Origin: Algoriphagus yeomjeoni
Lineage (GTDB): Bacteria > Bacteroidota > Bacteroidia > Cytophagales > Cyclobacteriaceae
Reading direction: 5' to 3'
DNA: 64,000 nt
Assembly (NCBI RefSeq): GCF_003259505.1
Contig: NZ_QLLK01000006.1
Coordinates: 306,185-370,184, forward strand
The notes under the pieces were generated by a model, which ran no database searches, was not told the origin of the DNA, and was given only the letters and a program-made list of their open reading frames with translations. Position 1 is the stretch's first letter; each line of letters starts with the position of its first letter. Shown here one piece after another: positions 15,793 through 23,636 of this stretch. The position numbers were made by a program, and so were the translations under genes.

Positions 15793-18210
15793 ATGAAGTA
15801 CATAGGTTTTTTTGTGGTTTTAGCATTGACAATCGCACTTGGAGTAGCTGTTTCCACACCATTTGGAGCGATTCCTCCTTTAGCTCCTTTGCTTGATCCA
15901 AATCATGGGTTCTGGCAAAATTCAATTTCTGAAGATGAATTGGCCCAAGATGAACTGCGACTCGATAATCTAAGCAGTGAGGTGCAAGTGGTTTACGATG
16001 AGAATCTGATTCCACACATTTTTGCTAATAATGAAGCTGACCTGTATAGAGCTCAAGGTTACATTACTGCCAAGCACAGACTTTGGCAAATGGAATTCCA
16101 GACCATGGCTGCTGCCGGCAGAATCTCCGAAATAATAGTAGGCCCATTAGCTTTGGATCTTGATAGAATGACTAGACGAAAAGGCTTGGCGTATGGAGCG
16201 GAAAAAGGAATAAAATTCGCACAAGAAACCGACCCTGAGACTTATGCCTTGTTAGAAGCTTATGCTGACGGAGTAAATCAGTATATCGATCAGCTTGAGG
16301 ATGCACAATTACCGATAGAATATAAAATCTTAAACTACAGACCAGAACCCTGGTCGGCATTTAAGTCCATTCTTTTACTGAAATACATGACCGATATGTT
16401 GGTTGGTGATCGGGATCTGGAGTATTCGAATTTGAGAAAAATTCTAGGTGAGGTGATGTTGGATAAATTATATCCAGAATATCCAATTGGAGTAGAACCC
16501 ATCATTGAAGCAGGACATAAGTGGGATTTCAATCCTCTTGAAGTCACTCGACCAGATAGTATTAATTACCCTGATGATCAGCTAGTCATAGATCCCCTAC
16601 CTCAACCAGCCGATGGGACAGGCTCCAATAACTGGGCTGTATCCGGATCGAAAACGAAAAACGGGAATCCAATTTTGGCCAATGATCCGCACCTGAGCTT
16701 GAACCTGCCCTCACTTTGGTACTCCATGCAACTCACCACACCAAATCACTCAGTCAAAGGAGCCACTCTTCCGGGTGCCTTAGGTGTGATTTCAGGGTTT
16801 AATGAAAATATAGCTTGGGGCGTTACCAATGCCACTCGAGATACACGTGATTGGTATAAAATTACTTTTCAGGATAATTCTAGAAAAGCCTACCGCTACG
16901 GCGAAAAGTGGGAGCAGACAACTTTTAGAATTGAGGAAATTAAAGTAAAAGGTGAGCTTGCTTTTATGGATACAGTGGTATACACCCATTATGGACCTGT
17001 GGTCTACGACAAAACTTTCAATGCAAACCGTCAAGATGTAAATTTTGCCTTAAAATGGAATGTGCATGAAGGATCAAATGAGCAAAAGACGTTCTTAAAG
17101 TTGAATACTGGTAAGAACCACGAGGACTATAATGCAGCTTTGGATAATTACACCGCTCCTGCTCAGAACTTTGTCTTTGCTTCCAAAAGTGGTGATATAG
17201 CCATGAGAATTCAGGGTAAATTCCCATTGAAATGGAAAGGGCAAGGAAAATTCTTTATGGATGGGGCTGACCCTAGAATGGAATGGCAGGGATATATTCC
17301 AAATGAGCACAATGCAAGTACGTTAAATCCTGAACGCGGATTCGTTAGTTCAGCCAACCAGCACCCTGCGGATTCTACATATCCGTACTATGTTTTTGAC
17401 AATAGCTACGAGTTTTATCGAAATCGCAGACTCAATAATAAACTATCCGAGATGAGCAATATTACAGTGGAGGATATGCAAGGGCTACAGTTTGACGATT
17501 ATTACCTGCACGCTTCCGAAGCCTTACCGATTATGTTGGAGTTGATTGGAAGCGATTTTGAAAATGATGCTGAGGCAAAAAAATACATCTCTATTTTGAA
17601 GCAATGGGATTTTTATGCTGATCCAAACCAAAAAGCACCAACCTTATTTTATATCTGGTGGAGAGAATCGTACAGTCAGATATGGAAGGAATTGTCGGAA
17701 AATTTAGCACCTGTTGTGCTTCCCAATTACTATCAAACGGTACTTCTTATGAAAAATGAGCCTAGCGGAGAAGTGTTTGATCTGAAGAAAACCTCCGAAC
17801 TAGAAACTGTAGCAACCCACGTTAAGATTGGCTTCAGCGGATTGCTAGAAGCTATGAAAAAATGGGAAGCTGAAGAGGGGGATTTCTCGTGGGCTAACTA
17901 TAAGCGGACCAAAATTCAGCATCTTGTTCCCCAATTTAATTCATTTTCTGTGGAGAATGTCTACACGGGAGGGGGAGCCGGAATTTTGAATGCCACAAGC
18001 GGAAGATCCGGAGCAAGCTGGAGAATGGTAGTGGAATTAGGGGCTGAGATCAAAGCATTTGGGATTTATCCAGGTGGTCAATCGGGAAATCCGGGGAGTA
18101 AATTCTATAGTAATTTCATCCCGATTTGGGCAAATGGTGAATACCTAAACTTCGATCTACGAACAGCGAATCAAGAAGAAGGTGTATTATTCAAAACTAG
18201 GTTAAACTAA
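15793..18210 (+). CDS. penicillin acylase family protein (Ntn hydrolase)
   Basis: 805 aa, made as a precursor that should self-cleave into alpha and beta chains. Residues 1-20 are a signal or anchor segment. The alpha part holds YDENLIPHIFANNEADLYRAQGY and HRLWQMEFQ. The predicted N-terminal nucleophile of the beta chain is S278 in GTG-SNNW, followed by the family's NDPHLSL and PSLWY. Late motifs NATSGRSGASWRMV and PGGQSGNPGS also fit. It hydrolyses amide bonds in the periplasm: beta-lactams, acyl-homoserine lactones or other N-acyl compounds. Substrate not predictable. Monocistronic. Confidence 0.92.
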   Translation: MKYIGFFVVLALTIALGVAVSTPFGAIPPLAPLLDPNHGFWQNSISEDELAQDELRLDNLSSEVQVVYDENLIPHIFANNEADLYRAQGYITAKHRLWQMEFQTMAAAGRISEIIVGPLALDLDRMTRRKGLAYGAEKGIKFAQETDPETYALLEAYADGVNQYIDQLEDAQLPIEYKILNYRPEPWSAFKSILLLKYMTDMLVGDRDLEYSNLRKILGEVMLDKLYPEYPIGVEPIIEAGHKWDFNPLEVTRPDSINYPDDQLVIDPLPQPADGTGSNNWAVSGSKTKNGNPILANDPHLSLNLPSLWYSMQLTTPNHSVKGATLPGALGVISGFNENIAWGVTNATRDTRDWYKITFQDNSRKAYRYGEKWEQTTFRIEEIKVKGELAFMDTVVYTHYGPVVYDKTFNANRQDVNFALKWNVHEGSNEQKTFLKLNTGKNHEDYNAALDNYTAPAQNFVFASKSGDIAMRIQGKFPLKWKGQGKFFMDGADPRMEWQGYIPNEHNASTLNPERGFVSSANQHPADSTYPYYVFDNSYEFYRNRRLNNKLSEMSNITVEDMQGLQFDDYYLHASEALPIMLELIGSDFENDAEAKKYISILKQWDFYADPNQKAPTLFYIWWRESYSQIWKELSENLAPVVLPNYYQTVLLMKNEPSGEVFDLKKTSELETVATHVKIGFSGLLEAMKKWEAEEGDFSWANYKRTKIQHLVPQFNSFSVENVYTGGGAGILNATSGRSGASWRMVVELGAEIKAFGIYPGGQSGNPGSKFYSNFIPIWANGEYLNFDLRTANQEEGVLFKTRLN

Positions 18211-18218
18211 TAAGCGCT

Positions 18219-18354
18219 ATGAAATCGAGCCTGCTTACCGACAGGCATGTCGCAAACGACACTCACTGGGATGATTTTTAACCAAGCGAGATTCCCTGTC
18301 CGACTGGCGTCATCCGGGCTGGCATGTGACAATTAAAAAACAAATTATAAACAC
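18219..18354 (+). repeat. ATGAAATCGAGC-type repeat, copy b (tandem with c)
   Basis: 136-base copy. Contains hairpin CCTG / CAGG (18230-18245), hairpin TGTCG-CAAA-CGACA (18248-18261), the TGGGATGATTTTTAACC and GCGAGATTCC blocks, an inserted GC-rich palindromic segment after them, and the A-rich tail ending just before the ATGAAA of copy c. Confidence 0.8.
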
Positions 18355-18445
18355 ATGAAATCGAGCATGACGAAGAACGTCACACACTGGGATGATTATA
18401 ATCTAGCGAGATTCCATATGGCCTTAGAAAACAAAATATAATCAT
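18355..18445 (+). repeat. ATGAAATCGAGC-type repeat, copy c
   Basis: 91-base copy: ATGAAATCGAGC, hairpin TGACG-AAGAA-CGTCA (18368-18382), TGGGATGATTATAATC, GCGAGATTCC, then an A-rich tail that abuts the ATGAAA start codon of the next gene. A frame of 28 codons exists but is not conserved between copies. Confidence 0.8.
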
Positions 18446-18817
18446 ATGAAATTTCTACTATTCACCTTTCTCACGGCTGTATTGGTCATCCTATTTAATC
18501 CCTTTCTGCCTTACTGGTCTGTTATGATTTTGATAGCAATTTTTGCTGCCTTAAGTGGTAACAAAGGAGCTGTAGCTTTTTTCGCAGGAGGATTAGGAAT
18601 GGGCTTGGCATGGCTAAGTCAAAGTATCTATATCAGCACATTTTCGGGGAGTTCCCTACCTGACAAAATGGGTGAACTTATGGGATTTGGCTCAGAAATG
18701 CCACTTTTGGCAATTACAGGTGTGCTAGGGTTTTTGCTAGGTGCTTTTAGTGCATGGACAGGTAGTTTATTCCGAAAACTTTTCAAAAGGAAACCAGATA
18801 ATATCTATGGGGCATAG
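18446..18817 (+). CDS. small integral membrane protein, unknown function
   Basis: 123 aa with three or four hydrophobic helices (about 3-18, 24-38, 43-62 and 86-108), Gly/Ala-rich, and a basic cytoplasmic tail (RKLFKRKPDNIYGA). No enzymatic motif is visible. It resembles small conserved membrane proteins of Bacteroidota, but I cannot name a family. The start codon is the ATGAAA at the end of tandem repeat copy c, so its translation initiation region comes from the repeat. Confidence 0.7.
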   Translation: MKFLLFTFLTAVLVILFNPFLPYWSVMILIAIFAALSGNKGAVAFFAGGLGMGLAWLSQSIYISTFSGSSLPDKMGELMGFGSEMPLLAITGVLGFLLGAFSAWTGSLFRKLFKRKPDNIYGA

Positions 18818-18872
18818 CGTCTGTACAAAGAATTTAGTTAAAAGTTCTTAGCCTTCTTTCAAAAACCAGCTT

Positions 18873-18907
18873 TTTGTTTTTCCATTTCAATCGAATGAGT
18901 ACCTTTG
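18873..18907 (+). promoter_or_regulatory. promoter of polysaccharide locus A
   Basis: TTTG (18873-18876), 23 bases, then TACCTTTG (18900-18907), a perfect TAnnTTTG -7 element. The predicted start of transcription is near 18914, about 19 bases before the regulator ATG. The -7 box is inside the 19-bp dyad at 18896-18914. The spacer is at the long end of the known range. Confidence 0.6.
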
Positions 18908-18914
18908 TTACTCA
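18896..18914. promoter_or_regulatory. 19-bp operator dyad A
   Basis: Perfect dyad TGAGTA-CCTTTGT-TACTCA overlapping the -7 box. The outer flanks TTCAAT (18886-18891) and ATTGAA (18917-18922) are also complementary. The identical arms and spacing recur at 40456-40474. The position over the -7 element suits a repressor site; the adjacent winged-helix gene is the obvious candidate. Confidence 0.7.
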
Positions 18915-18932
18915 CTATTGAAGTGAATTTTT

Positions 18933-19451
18933 ATGCTTGAATCCTTAATCACCTCAAAGACAAGGTTGAGGTTACTTATTAAGTTTTTTGTTAACTCCAA
19001 AACACAAAGTCATTTGCGAGGATTGGCTGATGAGTTTGGTGAGTCAACCAATGCAATCCGCAAAGAATTGAATAACCTTACACAAGCAGGATTTTTAGTA
19101 AAGGAATCAGATAAAAATAAAATTGCTTACAAGGCAAATGTGACTCATCCCTTTTTCTCTAACATACAAGATATCATACGGAAATATCTAGGCTTGGACA
19201 AGTTGCTCGAGCAAATACTAGAGCGAATGGGAGAGGTGAGTCAAGTAATTCTTGTCGGGGACCTTTCCAAAGGTATCGACTCAGGAAAAATAGACGTAGT
19301 GGTCACAGGAGATAATTTGAATGAGAGTTACATATTGAATCTATCAAATAAGATAGAAGAGATGATAGATCGGAAAGTGGTATTGACCTTGCTAGCTGAT
19401 AGGATGGTCTCTACAGGCTTGGTTTTGTTCGATAAGGAGGTAGGAGCTTAG
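18933..19451 (+). CDS. winged-helix regulator with nucleotidyltransferase-like domain
   Basis: 172 aa. Residues about 5-65 form a winged helix (RLRLLIKFFVN, HLRGLADEFGESTNAIRKEL, LTQAGFLVKE). Residues about 98-165 resemble the MNT-type nucleotidyltransferase fold: VILVGDLSKG..SGKIDVVV in place of the canonical G-S-x-x-x-G-x-x-x-x-S-D-I-D, so one catalytic acidic residue is a Lys and catalysis is doubtful. It opens polysaccharide locus A, directly behind the dyad promoter and ahead of the SLBB export gene. I infer it controls both polysaccharide loci through the shared dyad. Confidence 0.75.
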   Translation: MLESLITSKTRLRLLIKFFVNSKTQSHLRGLADEFGESTNAIRKELNNLTQAGFLVKESDKNKIAYKANVTHPFFSNIQDIIRKYLGLDKLLEQILERMGEVSQVILVGDLSKGIDSGKIDVVVTGDNLNESYILNLSNKIEEMIDRKVVLTLLADRMVSTGLVLFDKEVGA

Positions 19452-19495
19452 CTAGCTCGGGTTTATTATATGTACTTGAGGATAGGCACATTTGT

Positions 19496-19513
19496 GACTG
19501 AAAGGGCGAAGCT
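19496..19513 (+). promoter_or_regulatory. 18-bp ops-like leader element, copy A
   Basis: GACTGAAAGGGCGAAGCT, identical to 40583-40600, lying 55 bases ahead of the SLBB export gene. The core GGGCGAAGC is close to the GGGCGGTAGC core of the enterobacterial ops/JUMPstart site. Weaker similarity (AGGC ... TT-TG) extends about 15 bases upstream in both copies. Confidence 0.65.
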
Positions 19514-19568
19514 TTGTATTATTGTTTGAGAATCGATTAAAAATCAGAAATTAGCAGTTGCTTAGGAA

Positions 19569-22223
19569 GTGAAAATTGAGTCCAACACGAAAACTATTGA
19601 ATTGAAAAAATATACTTGGTTGATTAATTCTAAAAATTACCTTTTACTGGTGATTTTTTTATTGGTGGCTTTGGCCGCTCAGAGTCAGAGCCTTTCTGAT
19701 ATCCAAAACCTCAAAGTGGATAATTTGTCAGATGCGCAGATAGAACAATTGATTAAAAGAGCTGAATCAAGCGGACTCTCTACAAATCAGTTGACTGCCT
19801 TGGCAAGAGAAAGAGGAATGCCGGCTTCGGAAGCAGCTAAACTAAGCCAGAGGATCAGCGCACTGCAAATGACCGTGAGCTCACCAGGTACAGGTCAAAA
19901 TACCTCTGATAGTAGATCAATAAATGGGTTTCAGGAAACTGATATGTTCGATTCTATTCGTAGATCGGATCCTTATTATGATTTAAGTTTAAAACAGAAG
20001 AAGATTTTCGGCTATAAACTCTTTCATAATAGAGACCTTAATTTCAGTCCAAGCCTTAATATTGCAACCCCACAATCTTACGTGATTGGACCTGGAGATC
20101 AATTGTTAATTGACGTTTATGGCGCCTCTCAGCAATCGTTTGATTTAAGTGTTTCTCCAGAAGGCAGGGTATTTATTCCAAATATTGGCCCTGTGCAAGT
20201 AGGCGGATCTAGTATTGAAGCAGCGAGTGTTCGGATCAAATCAGCACTAGGCAGAATATATTCCGGGTTAAATGGCTCAAACCCAAATACGTTTATTCAG
20301 GTAAGATTGGGGAATATCCGATCAATTAAAGTTTCAATGGTTGGAGAGTTAACGAAACCAGGAACATATACCCTGCCTTCATTTGCTACAGTCTTTAATG
20401 GGCTTTATGCTGCTGGCGGTCCAAATGAGAATGGAGCATTTAGAAAAGTTCAAGTTTACAGGGACAGTAAATTAGTCGCGACAGTAGATATTTATGAATT
20501 TTTATCCAAAGGAGATCAAAAATCTAACATTACTCTTCAAGATAATGATGTGGTGTTGGTTCCTGCAGTTGAGACTAGAGTAGAAATAATAGGTCCTGTA
20601 AGAAGAGAAGGGCTATTTGAAGTAAAGCCAGGTGAATCACTAGAAGACTTATTTATCTACACTGGCGGAATGACTAGCTTGGCATACCGTGATAGAGTTA
20701 CAGTCAGACGAATTGAAAATAATCAGCGAAAGGTGGTAGATGTTCCATCGAGTGAATTTGGGTCATTTTCCTTAATGGATGGGGATGAAATATTTATCGG
20801 AGAGGCATTAGAAAGATTTTCGAATAGAGTACAGGTAACCGGATCAGTCACTCGGCCAGGAGAGTATTCATTGGATGAAGGTGGTCTAACTGTCAAAGGA
20901 TTAATTGAAAAGGCCCAAGGTCTTAAACCAGAGGCATTTTCTAATAGAGCAACATTATACAGAACGAGTGCAGATTTGACTTTGGCAGCCCAGCCACTGG
21001 ACCTTAAAGGGATTTTGAGTGGAGCATCGCCAGATGTTCCTTTGAAAAACGAAGACCTTTTGTTTGTGCCTAGTAGGTATGATATTCAGGAAGAATATTA
21101 TGTGAAAATATCTGGAGAAATTAATTACCCTGGTACTTATCCTTTTGCATCGGATATGACTGTGGGTGACTTAATTTTAAGATCTGGCGGAATGCTGGAA
21201 TCTGCGACCAATTCACAAATAGAAATAGCCAGAAGAGTAAGAGATGCTAATTCAGGTAAAATAGCCGAGATAAAAACACTTTCTATAGATCCCAATTTGG
21301 AATTGACAGAGGAGGAAAGAAACCAGCCTCTTCAACCATTCGATCATGTTTTTATTCGAAGAAGCCCCGGATTCGAAAGAGAACAGTTGGTAACTATCCA
21401 AGGAGAAGTGATGTATCCGGGTGAATTTGCGATAGCAGGAGCAAATGAGCGAATCTCAGATGTGATCAAAAGAGCTGGAGGCATTAATCAATATGCATAT
21501 CCAAAGGGCGCAAGTTTGATCAGAAGAACTGTTTATTACAAAGGACCTACAGAAGAAGAATTAAGAGAAAAAGCCCTTTTGAATATCCGGGCAAATCTAG
21601 ACCCTGAGACAAATAGGGAAGGAAACGAAGCGGAGGAGCTTCTTTTTGAAAGAATAGACGCAAAAATAGCCCAAAACGAACTAGAGAAATTGAAATTGCA
21701 GCAGGAAGAACAGAGGCGTAAACTCTTCGCTATATCTCCTGCCTTTGATTCCTTAAGACAAGATTCCACTCTTATTTCAATGCGTATGAAAGAGCAGGAT
21801 TTTGTAGGGATTGACTTGCAGTACATTTTGCAACATCCAGGTTCAGAGGAAGATTTAATCTTACTGGAAGGCGATATTATCCAAATACCAAAAGAGCTTC
21901 AAACTGTAAGGATGGTAGGAGAGGTACTACTACCTACCACCACTAGATTTATGTCTGGCAGTAGTCTCAAAAAATACATTTCCAAAGCTGGCGGATTTAC
22001 GGAAGATTCCAGAAGAGCTAAAACATATGTAGTGTATGCAAATGGTGACGCACAAAGTACACGGAGCTTCCTAGGAATAAAGTCCTATCCTAAAATTGAA
22101 CCAGGAGCAGAAATTGTAGTACCTAGAAAACCAGTGAGACAGAGATTAAATGCTGCAGGATGGATTGGCCTAGCCTCAAGTTTAGCCACGCTCGGTATCC
22201 TAATAGATCGTTTACTTCCTTAA
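19569..22223 (+). CDS. polysaccharide export protein with six SLBB domains
   Basis: 884 aa, GTG start (no in-frame ATG before residue 70). A signal/anchor (YLLLVIFLLVALAAQSQS, about 17-36) and a low-complexity segment precede a Poly_export domain (about 166-236; YVIGPGDQLLIDVYG) and about six SLBB-type units starting near 250, 336, 417, 511, 604 and 776, each with V-x-G-x-V-x-x-P-G and a following GG. A Glu/Arg-rich stretch (about 655-735) separates units 5 and 6, and a hydrophobic helix ends the protein. Related to Wza-class export proteins, but much longer. First structural gene of locus A. Confidence 0.9.
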   Translation: MKIESNTKTIELKKYTWLINSKNYLLLVIFLLVALAAQSQSLSDIQNLKVDNLSDAQIEQLIKRAESSGLSTNQLTALARERGMPASEAAKLSQRISALQMTVSSPGTGQNTSDSRSINGFQETDMFDSIRRSDPYYDLSLKQKKIFGYKLFHNRDLNFSPSLNIATPQSYVIGPGDQLLIDVYGASQQSFDLSVSPEGRVFIPNIGPVQVGGSSIEAASVRIKSALGRIYSGLNGSNPNTFIQVRLGNIRSIKVSMVGELTKPGTYTLPSFATVFNGLYAAGGPNENGAFRKVQVYRDSKLVATVDIYEFLSKGDQKSNITLQDNDVVLVPAVETRVEIIGPVRREGLFEVKPGESLEDLFIYTGGMTSLAYRDRVTVRRIENNQRKVVDVPSSEFGSFSLMDGDEIFIGEALERFSNRVQVTGSVTRPGEYSLDEGGLTVKGLIEKAQGLKPEAFSNRATLYRTSADLTLAAQPLDLKGILSGASPDVPLKNEDLLFVPSRYDIQEEYYVKISGEINYPGTYPFASDMTVGDLILRSGGMLESATNSQIEIARRVRDANSGKIAEIKTLSIDPNLELTEEERNQPLQPFDHVFIRRSPGFEREQLVTIQGEVMYPGEFAIAGANERISDVIKRAGGINQYAYPKGASLIRRTVYYKGPTEEELREKALLNIRANLDPETNREGNEAEELLFERIDAKIAQNELEKLKLQQEEQRRKLFAISPAFDSLRQDSTLISMRMKEQDFVGIDLQYILQHPGSEEDLILLEGDIIQIPKELQTVRMVGEVLLPTTTRFMSGSSLKKYISKAGGFTEDSRRAKTYVVYANGDAQSTRSFLGIKSYPKIEPGAEIVVPRKPVRQRLNAAGWIGLASSLATLGILIDRLLP

Positions 22224-22243
22224 AAAATAAAAATCATTAATAC

Positions 22244-23563
22244 ATGAAAATTGCAGTTGTAGGTACAGGCTATGTAGGCTTGGTATCAGGAGCATGTTTT
22301 GCAGATGTAGGTATAGAAGTGACCTGCGTGGACATTGATCAGAAAAAAATAGACAACCTCAAAAAAGGCATAATGCCAATTTATGAGCCAGGTTTAGAAG
22401 AGGTTGTTGTCAGAAATTTCAAAAGTGGAAGACTTAAGTTTAGTACTGATTTGGGAGAAGCCATTCAAGGAGCATCTGTAGCTTTTATAGCTGTAGGAAC
22501 ACCTCCAGGTGAGGATGGATCTGCCGACCTGAAATATGTATTGGCTGTGGCTGATGAGATCGGTACAAAAATGACCGATTATATAGTTGTTGCAACCAAG
22601 AGTACTGTACCAGTTACAACAGGAGAAAAAGTTCGAGCAGCGATAATTGGAGCTTTGGATAAAAGAGGATCTGATTTACCGTTTGCAGTAGCATCCAACC
22701 CTGAATTCTTGAAAGAAGGAGCAGCGGTAGAAGATTTCCTCAAGCCGGATAGAATCGTGATCGGAGTAGATGACGAACGTGCTGAAGAGATCATGAAGCG
22801 TCTTTATAAGCCATTCCAATTGAGTGGTGAGCGAATCATCTACATGGATATACCATCTGCAGAGATGACCAAATATGCTGCAAATGCCATGCTTGCTACC
22901 AAAATATCTTTCATGAATGATGTCGCCAACCTATGTGAGTTAGTTGGTGCTGATGCAAACATGGTGAGAAAAGGTATTGGCTCAGATCCCAGAATCGGCA
23001 ATAAATTCATCTATCCAGGTGTAGGATATGGTGGATCTTGCTTTCCAAAGGACGTAAAAGCTATCATCAAAACTGCCAAACAGTATGGCTATGACCTGAG
23101 AGTACTTCAGGCTGTGGAAGATGTGAATGACGATCAGAAATATGTGCTCTCCAAGAAAGTAAAGGAATACTTTGGGGATGACCTTTCAGGGATGACATTC
23201 GCTATGTGGGGTTTGAGTTTCAAACCAAATACAGACGATATGCGTGAAGCTCCAGCTGGAGTAATTATCGATGAGTTGAGAGCTGCCGGTGCAACAGTGA
23301 AAGCCTACGACCCAGTGGCTATGGAAGAAGCAAGGGAACATTACATCTTCGATAAAGTGACTTATTGCAAAGATGCTTATGAAGCTTTGGTGGATGCAGA
23401 TGCACTTCTATTGGTTACCGAATGGTCTGAATTCAGAATTCCAAGTTGGGATGTAGTGGGAAGGCTATTGAAAAACAAAGTGATTTTCGACGGTAGAAAT
23501 ATCTATGATAAGAAATACCTGAAGACCTTAGGCTTTGAATCTTTCGGAATCGGTTCAAAGTAA
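22244..23563 (+). CDS. ugd: UDP-glucose 6-dehydrogenase
   Basis: 439 aa. NAD-dependent two-step oxidation of UDP-glucose to UDP-glucuronate. Rossmann motif GTGYVGLVSGACFADVG at 7-23; VGTPPGEDGSADL; SNPEFLKEGAAVEDFL; substrate-site VGYGGSCFPKD with catalytic C266; C-terminal domain with GLSFKPNTDDMREAP and WSEF. Start follows the SLBB gene by 20 bases. The chance of GDP-mannose as substrate is low given EFLKEG and GGSCFPKD. A strong hairpin follows the gene. Confidence 0.95.
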   Translation: MKIAVVGTGYVGLVSGACFADVGIEVTCVDIDQKKIDNLKKGIMPIYEPGLEEVVVRNFKSGRLKFSTDLGEAIQGASVAFIAVGTPPGEDGSADLKYVLAVADEIGTKMTDYIVVATKSTVPVTTGEKVRAAIIGALDKRGSDLPFAVASNPEFLKEGAAVEDFLKPDRIVIGVDDERAEEIMKRLYKPFQLSGERIIYMDIPSAEMTKYAANAMLATKISFMNDVANLCELVGADANMVRKGIGSDPRIGNKFIYPGVGYGGSCFPKDVKAIIKTAKQYGYDLRVLQAVEDVNDDQKYVLSKKVKEYFGDDLSGMTFAMWGLSFKPNTDDMREAPAGVIIDELRAAGATVKAYDPVAMEEAREHYIFDKVTYCKDAYEALVDADALLLVTEWSEFRIPSWDVVGRLLKNKVIFDGRNIYDKKYLKTLGFESFGIGSK

Positions 23564-23571
23564 AGTTATTC

Positions 23572-23603
23572 TACCTCCATGGGATCCATGGAGGTATATT
23601 TTT
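23572..23603 (+). terminator. intra-operon hairpin/terminator after ugd
   Basis: TACCTCCATGG (23572-23582), loop GAT, CCATGGAGGTA (23586-23596), then TATTTTTG. The stem is 11 perfect base pairs with a short, interrupted T-tract. It may partly terminate between export/precursor genes and the nonulosonate genes. Confidence 0.65.
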
Positions 23604-23636
23604 GATTAAGCCTATATATTAAATATTGAAGTTACC

